Positions 58,158 through 64,000 of a DNA stretch of 64,000 bases are shown piece by piece. The stretch's first letter is position 1. The number at the start of each line of letters is the position of its first letter. Below the pieces are notes generated by a model. The model saw nothing but the letters and a program-made list of their open reading frames with translations, was not told the origin of the DNA and did not search any database. The position numbers and the translations under genes were made by a program. Origin of the DNA: Rhipicephalus microplus (lineage: Eukaryota; Arthropoda; Arachnida; Ixodida; Ixodidae); contig NC_134700.1 of NCBI RefSeq assembly GCF_043290135.1, positions 237,988,088 through 238,052,087 on the forward strand, in the 5' to 3' direction.

Positions 58158-58494
58158 ATGTTTGTCGAAGATTAACAGTTCAGGTGTTAATGACTAAAGT
58201 TCCAACTTTAGTTCAAGTTCACGCCCCTTTTGTAGTCGCTGGCTTTACGCGCACAACTTTACAAAGTGTCACTTTTTTTTTGTCGCACAGCTTATAAATA
58301 AAGTGAAGTACGGTGTGCTACCAGTCAGAACCATGAAATGGGGGTGAGAGACGGCGCAGTCGACCAACTTTGGGCCGTCCAGCAGGCCCGCGAGACGGTG
58401 GTCAGGCAAGGCCTCGACGTCCCAAGCGGGAGGCATAAGGTACGGTTGGTGCAAGTTCTGACGGACTACCAGTAATGTTGTTACCAAACAAAAA

Positions 58495-58690
58495 CGGCGC
58501 ACTGTGAGACTCCAGACTGATTTCGACCGCCAGGAATTCTGTAGCGTGCTCGTGAATTTAAGTACACAAATGCTTTTGCATTCGCCCTCTTCGAAATGTG
58601 AACCGGTGTTGTCGGGAATCGAATCCGCATACTAGGAACGCAACACTACAGACAAAAAGCCACCGCAGTGAATAACTAACGTTTCGTGGA
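58495..58690 (-). mobile_element. Old tRNA-derived SINE related to the Ruka core
   Basis: Minus strand: B-box-like GGATTCGATTCCCGACAAC, then GAGGGCGAATGCAAAAGC, TGTGTACTTAAATTCACGAG, CAGAATTCCTGGCGGTCGAA and GTCTGGAGTCTCACAGTGCG. This follows the SINE core plan (GTGCACGTTAAAGAACCCCA, GGTGGTCGAAAT, GGAGCCC) with many changes, so it is an older, related family. Confidence 0.6.
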
Positions 58691-59630
58691 GGAGTGAGTA
58701 GGATCGGCGTAGCTGTTTGCCGTCAACTACTCGTTGACATCGAACTATACCTGGAAGCAACGAGGCAATGAAACATAAGATGAAAATCGCAGTTTAAGCA
58801 GCAAGAAACGAGAAAGAAAACTTGGCTTTGTTGCTTAGTGTGAACCGGATAATTTTCAAGAAGGATATAAAACACTGACATTATCTGGGCTCTTCCCAAC
58901 CTCGTGAGGAGGCAAAACATCACATATCAGAACGCGCAACAGTGGTATATCATGCTGCTTAGCTCAAACATTCAGGAACAGCTAGCTACAGGCTTGATCA
59001 GGCAAACCAAATATGCCTCTAGGGCCCAAGGACTCCTTGTTGCCATCTAAGGGAAGGGATATAACTCCGCTTACATTTGCCGTCTAGGTTAAAGTTGTTT
59101 CCTTCTCTCTTTCTCTGGAGATCAAAGAGGGAGTACTTTTTGGAAGAGCATTACTAGAAAAAAAATCAAGGCAGCTTCGTTCTGGTGGTTGCAGGCCTGA
59201 AGGAAGTGCGAAGCTGCGCGATCTTTCGTTTACATTTTTTCTCTCCATCCATTTCTTTCTCTTTCTTCATCTTTCTATCTATATTTCACTTTGTTCTCTT
59301 TCTTTTGTTACTCTCTCTCTCTCTCTCTTATCCTAGCTTTCCCTTTCTCTCTCTTTGTTTATTTGTATTATTATTTTGATCTCTTGCTTTCTGTTTCTTG
59401 CAATCTCTTTCACTCTGTAGTTCGTTTTGTGCGTAATTTTGTCGTAATATCTTCATAAAAAATGATTTTAGGTATACCAAAGCGAACACAAAGCAATGAT
59501 TACTGCCATTACTCCAAATTAATAATAAAATATACCCGCCCCTCTCCCATAAGTATGTATGGTGTTTGATACAGCTTTGCTAGACATGCGGGATGGCGGC
59601 CCGAGAAATGGAAGACAGAAAGAAAAAAAT
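58691..59630. other. Intergenic stretch with pyrimidine-rich patch
   Basis: No gene is recognised. 59220-59420 is a C/T-rich low-complexity region including a short CT run. Confidence 0.4.
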
Positions 59631-60077
59631 TCGGCAGATCCCACGTACCTGGGAATCAACGTTATGCGAATCATGCAGAGGAAAGGTGAGACCGTGTTGT
59701 AATTTTTTTTATTGATCTACATGTCATGAAATAATGTTAAATATGTGTGGAAATGTTGCACGCACAGACATATGTTGAAGAGTTTTAAATGTTCATACAA
59801 CCAGTTGTTTGCACTCGCGCAATAATATCAACTGGAACATGCGTATTAGGAACAACAGAAGCTGATTTGAAGCGCTGATGCACGTGAAGATGCTGGGCCT
59901 GGACACTGCTACATAAATCAACTTCGGCGCATGGAACCTAACTGCAATTAAGGTTAACCCGACGTGACGGCTGTATCAAAGGAGAACGTATGTAATGTTC
60001 ATAAAATTGGGTAGGTAGCACTGCAACCACTATTGACGTTTCACGAATCTTAGCGTCTATTTGAAAAGCAGTGTCGA

Positions 60078-60155
60078 GACGTGGCGTTGTTCTGTGGTAG
60101 AATGCTTGACTGCCACGCCGAATGCTTGGGTTCGATTCCTGCTGGAACCCTGAAA
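60078..60155 (+). repeat. tRNA-Gly(GCC)-like segment inside element B
   Basis: TTCTGTGGTAGAATGCTTGA (A box), CTGCCAC (anticodon GCC region) and GGGTTCGATTCCTGC (B box) follow tRNA-Gly in order, but the acceptor stem does not pair. It is probably an inherited internal promoter and not a tRNA gene. Confidence 0.6.
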
Positions 60156-60333
60156 TTTGTTATTTGCATTCGTCGGTGGGTCAACGCTGCTTATGTCAGG
60201 TGTTTCTTAACATTGACATTTATTCTATGATGGGTCGACGTTACCGATGTCGGGTATTGCTTAACATTGCCGCGTTAAAATCGCCGATGTGTGTTCTCGT
60301 CATTCCTGGGTAAATACTTAGGGTCAATCACCT

Positions 60334-60386
60334 GTGGCACATACCCGCATAACAGATGCACCTACCCGCCCATGGGTATGTGCCAC
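60334..60386. repeat. 13-bp perfect inverted repeat in element B
   Basis: GTGGCACATACCC (60334-60346) pairs with GGGTATGTGCCAC (60374-60386) across a 27-base spacer. Confidence 0.9.
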
Positions 60387-60606
60387 TGTCTGGCGGGAAG
60401 TGTCTGACGACGATAGCGACGAGATTGTGACATTATTCATGTCTTGACCATCGGGTCATATTCGTCAAACTATCTTACCCTCCCATGCTAATTTTGGTTC
60501 ACGCCAAGTTAAGGGGGTGACCATGAGAACACCCGAACGTAAGCGGCTAGATAGATAGATACGCTCAAAGTCGCCGAAGTTCGCTAAGAAATGCTTCGCA
60601 TTTAAA

Positions 60607-61176
60607 ATGTTAAGCCAGAGAAAGGAATAGACAAAGTGTAAGAGGCACACACGCTTGATATCCCTTTCTAGCTCCAGGAAAGTTGTTTTGAGTGCGAGCT
60701 CGTAGCTATGACGGCGCAAACGAACCAATTGGTGACATATGCGGAAGCATAAGGGGGTGCAGCGGGGCAGCACGCAGCAAGGTCGACTATGGAGTTGTCG
60801 AAACTGCGCATTACGAACGTGGTCTCTTTTTAGGTAATGGTGTACATGTGTGCGCAGCGCTTTTGAACAGATGCAACGTAGGGCCATTGAACACTTTTAT
60901 CGGTCAATGTTTTGTGCGTAGCTCCTTTGCGTTTACGAGTCAGCATTTCTGTATTACGGATGGCAAGTAAACCGAAATGTTTGCAACTATAGCTTTTGTG
61001 ACAATCTTACTGTTAGATCACAAATCATATATATTGTGATATATGTACCATGTCTCTTGCAGCAACCATAAGCTTGTGCAGTTAGCGAGCACATGTGGGC
61101 ACGCAAAGGGTTATTCATTGGGGAGCGGAGTTTCACCGTATAGACTGCCGAAGATATCTTTGGTGGTCTATAACTC
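60607..61176. other. Intergenic stretch, nothing recognised
   Basis: Overlapping frames on both strands at 60465-60970 have no domain. No repeat is identified beyond element B. Confidence 0.4.
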
Positions 61177-61217
61177 AGCTCGTTATCTTCGAGCCGAGTG
61201 CTCGAAGATAACGAGCT
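61177..61217. repeat. 18-bp perfect hairpin
   Basis: AGCTCGTTATCTTCGAGC (61177-61194) and GCTCGAAGATAACGAGCT (61200-61217) are exact reverse complements separated by CGAGT. No mismatch in the stem. Confidence 0.96.
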
Positions 61218-63058
61218 TCAAGATTGATGCAATAATGAAAATGCGCCGTATGCGTTCTGGTCACAACAGTCTGCTTTTGATCACCGGCCTTCGGGGGGTT
61301 ACGGCGGGAAATAAACAGTTTCTGGGTAACATCAGGACATCGAGTTTCCTTAGATGTTTACTTTGAGTGCGCGCGCTCTCCTCTCTTTCCCTTTCTCCCT
61401 CCTTCAAACTTCCTCATCCTTGTCCCCGGTGTAAGGTAGCATACCAGTCCTTCTAGACTGGTTAACATACCTACCTTTGCTTTCCCTCCCGTTCTTTCAT
61501 TCCTTACCTTACTGGAGGGAACTCTGGCGCTGCGATCGTTCAACCATCTTGGGAATGGTGGGTGACTTGAGTGGGTGAACCTAAATTTTCAAGGTAATGA
61601 AGTGGAAGTGCGTAACCTTTGCTTAACTTCGTGTTGTGACAAAGCGGATCCAGGTGACACGGAGCCAGCTGGAACTGAAAGAACGATGTTTAGACGAATC
61701 CGTTTACTATACCATTTCCATGCTGACTGAAGCACCATGCGTTACAGCAGTGCCAGAGTTTTGTAGTAGAGTATTTGTACAAAACTTTATGCGCCAGGGC
61801 TTTTCGGTGGCCATTATCAGAGGTGCGCACGGCCTTAAAGTCAGCACATTAAAAAGTGAAGGGGCAGGGTTGACAGAGTAAACGTATAAAACAAACTTTG
61901 TGCACCCATTGAATTGTCGTTAAGGGACTCTGTCCCACCAATATGCATGGCTATAACACTTGTCTGAACTGTAATGGGCCAGTATTGTGCAGCTTGAGGC
62001 AGACAGGGCTGTCGAACTCTTTATCGATGTTTGAGAGCACTTGAGCGCTGCTATAGTGCGTAGATAGAGCGCACGTGCTCGAGTTCTCCTTCGTGGCTGC
62101 CAGCAAAATGCTCATATGTCCTGACAATGCATAGTTCACAGCCCATGGCAGCAGCCGTGGGCGAGTTTTTACGGGAAAGGACTATATATACATCAACGCA
62201 GGCCGCGCTGTTTCAGCTCCACAAGGAAAGTAAGCGCAAAGTCGCGAGCTTACACGTGACGATCGTTCAACAGATGCTGTATTGACGTAGAGGACACGTT
62301 TTTGTTTCGAGGTGTTTCATTTTTAAATATATAGATGAAGTTTTCGGGGGAAAGGCGGAAACAATTCCCGACTGCGGAAATTTTTTACACCAACGATACA
62401 TGTTCACATGAAGTCACTGAGGAAAAAAAGGAAAGTAATGTAAACAGTGAAAAATGATTTATAAGGAGCAAGGTCAGGATACTGTCAGAAGGCATGTTCA
62501 TCCTGTCGTGCTGCAGTTTTCAGTGGGGTGGGATGCCCTTGCCAATACAAAAAAAAAAAAAAAGGACCACCACCTGTGGGGCCAGTGCTGCGCAACAGAA
62601 CGTGACTGCTTTCTGGGGACGTAAACAATTCTCAGAAACCACTACGGATTTTATTTGAAGTGATTCTGCTTTAAGCACCAAAGGATGGTGTCTAAAAATT
62701 TTGGCACGGTTACAAAAAAAGGAGGTACATAATTGCTCGTTTCCAAGGTCCCCACATTTTACAACATGAATGATTGTGCATCCCCTGAAATTCTGAAATT
62801 ATACTAATTTCTTATATATTATGCTGATATTTGTCCTAGATAACTACTATAGGTAGCACTCGCAGTGAGCATTATAATGGTTTACCAGTTCTTGCTGATA
62901 TGAAATTCCCTTTGGACGTAGACATAATTGAAGATCTGTGAATACCAGCGGCGCCTTCGCGGTCAATACAGCTGCCACATGTTGCAATAGCGTGTCTACG
63001 GCTTCCGCTGTACGAATTCTGTGAAAACGGTCTGTCAGGGCGTGCAAATGCAGCTTAC
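61218..63058. other. Intergenic stretch with one weak exon candidate
   Basis: No gene is firmly recognised. A minus-strand frame at 62096-61951 follows a CTGGCAG acceptor-like site and is in phase with the signal-peptide-like exon at 63116-63059. Confidence 0.35.
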
Positions 63059-63116
63059 GCGCTTTAAGTAACAAACCAGAGATGCATGCAATAAAGAAAA
63101 AGCGATATATTTCCAT
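63059..63116 (-). CDS. Candidate signal-peptide exon (weak)
   Basis: Minus strand: ATG at 63116-63114, then MEIYRFFFIACISGLLLKA, a short hydrophobic leader, followed by a good donor (GCGC|GTAAGC) in phase 1. Phase-1 introns after the signal peptide are common in secreted proteins. A phase-compatible acceptor lies at 62097-62098. No TATA box and no recognised mature domain, so this may be chance. Confidence 0.2.
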
Positions 63117-63224
63117 CAATGACGTCCATTTCCCAATAGCAAAGAAGTAGCAGAAAAAAGAAGATAGACTTTCAGCGTGTCATCACGGTCTTACCGTTAT
63201 CCTGCAGTTCGCTTGCAATATGTT

Positions 63225-63461
63225 GATTGATATGTGGGTTTTAACGTCCCGAAACCACCACATGATTATGAGAGACGCCGTAGTGGAGGGCTCCGCAAAT
63301 TTCGACCACCTGGGGTGCTTTAACGTGCACCTAAATTTGAGCACACGGGTCTACAACATTTCCGCTTCCATCGGAAATACAGCGGCCGCAGCCGGGATTC
63401 GATCCCGCAATCTGCGGGTCAGCAGCCGAGTACCTTAGCCACTAGACCAACGCGGCGGGGT
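63225..63461 (-). mobile_element. Ruka-type SINE with target-site duplication
   Basis: Full length on the minus strand. The + strand reads TGATTGATATGTGGG to GTTGGTCTAGTGGC complement and CGCGGCGGGG. Flanks GCTTGCAATATGTT (63211-63224) and GCTTCGAATATGTT (63462-63475) match at 12 of 14 bases. A and B boxes are good. Confidence 0.92.
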
Positions 63462-63475
63462 GCTTCGAATATGTT

Positions 63476-64000
63476 ATCCAATTGTATATAAAGGAGCGAT
63501 AACGTGGATAGCAAAGCGATCAAAACCACATGTAGGACGCACGTGTTTTACGAGAGTATAATGTTATCTGCAGATTACGTTACCCCGTAAAGAAGCGCCT
63601 AAATGACAGGCGATCAGCTTCTGCAAAGAATCAATGGCAACTTTCGGTATCTGGGCTGGCATAAATTTTCCCGTAGGTTGCGCGCTCCCTAGAAATGCGT
63701 ATATACTTCGTTGATGCAATCACTGGAACAGTAAGCGATGCAGTAAACATTTTCAATACACTGTACGAAAGGCCCATTAATGTGGGTTCCGCGTAGGGCA
63801 CCAAGGAAGGTTTACTTTTTAATTTTTTTAGGTGCTTCTCAGAGGCCACAGGTCACTGTGTTTCAAGGATCACACGCTGTAGGTCGCTGCATACGCAAGT
63901 TCGAGTTTCAGGAAAGGAAGGTCAATTGCAGCGGATTCCTTAAGTGGATTTCCGCAGGTAACATAACAACGGTCTTACGCACCGTTTACACAATACTCAA
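63476..64000. other. Right-edge stretch, nothing recognised
   Basis: AT-rich without a conserved frame. The minus-strand frame at 63631-63849 has no domain. Confidence 0.4.

Larger units (their letters stand above)
59631..60606 (+). mobile_element. Mobile element B, sharing both ends with element A
   Basis: It starts GGCAGATCCCACGTACCTGG...AATCAACGTTATGCGAATCATG and ends GCGGCTAGATAGATAGATAC...AGTCGCCGAAGTTCGCTAAG...GCTTCGCATTTAAAA, matching the two ends of 55657-57483. The interior differs: no 147-bp array, but a tRNA-Gly-like segment at 60078-60155 and a 13-bp inverted repeat at 60334-60386. No protein is encoded. Confidence 0.65.

Overview
This window looks like nuclear DNA of a hard tick, most likely a metastriate ixodid (Rhipicephalus or Dermacentor type). 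The evidence is intron-containing animal genes, very low gene density, and many copies of a tRNA-derived SINE of the type known in ticks as Ruka. Other repeats include a second tRNA-headed repeat, LINE and Ty3/gypsy relics, long microsatellites and tandem arrays. Nothing prokaryotic is visible.

Four host genes are supported. (1) The last exon of FAN1, a DNA-repair nuclease (VRR-NUC domain), enters at the left edge on the + strand. (2) A TNFAIP8/TIPE-family gene lies on the - strand (10383 down to 9020). Its ATG is split by an intron. (3) CCT8, the theta subunit of the TRiC/CCT chaperonin, lies at 11199-12830 (+) in one exon and is head-to-head with the TIPE gene across about 0.8 kb. (4) A four-EF-hand calmodulin-like gene lies on the - strand (53392 down to 52072). 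Its two exons join in register only if the intron has GC-AG ends.

The middle, 24.1-41.0 kb, is one large segmental duplication. Two copies of a roughly 7.8 kb unit (24079-31872 and 33245-40990) lie in the same orientation. They are separated by a 1.37 kb LINE fragment that is cut at both ends. The copies differ by a few percent and by indels. The clearest indel is a SINE present only in copy 1, with a target-site duplication and an intact empty site in copy 2. Each unit carries an ORF of about 276 codons, broken by a stop in copy 1, that drifts as if unconstrained.

The right third holds a decayed gypsy element (44.2-47.6 kb), several full-length Ruka SINEs with clear target-site duplications, and the EF-hand gene. 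It also holds two members of a mobile-element family (55.7-57.5 and 59.6-60.6 kb) that share both ends. One of them has an interior of about 147-bp tandem repeats. Several perfect inverted repeats stand out: 37 bp at 43023-43099, 18 bp at 61177-61217 and 16 bp at 53549-53595. No gene in the window forms an operon or pathway with another; the only functional pairing is the divergent TIPE/CCT8 promoter region. I did not find a convincing new multi-gene system. The most informative features are the duplication with its SINE empty site and the two unusual splice structures.
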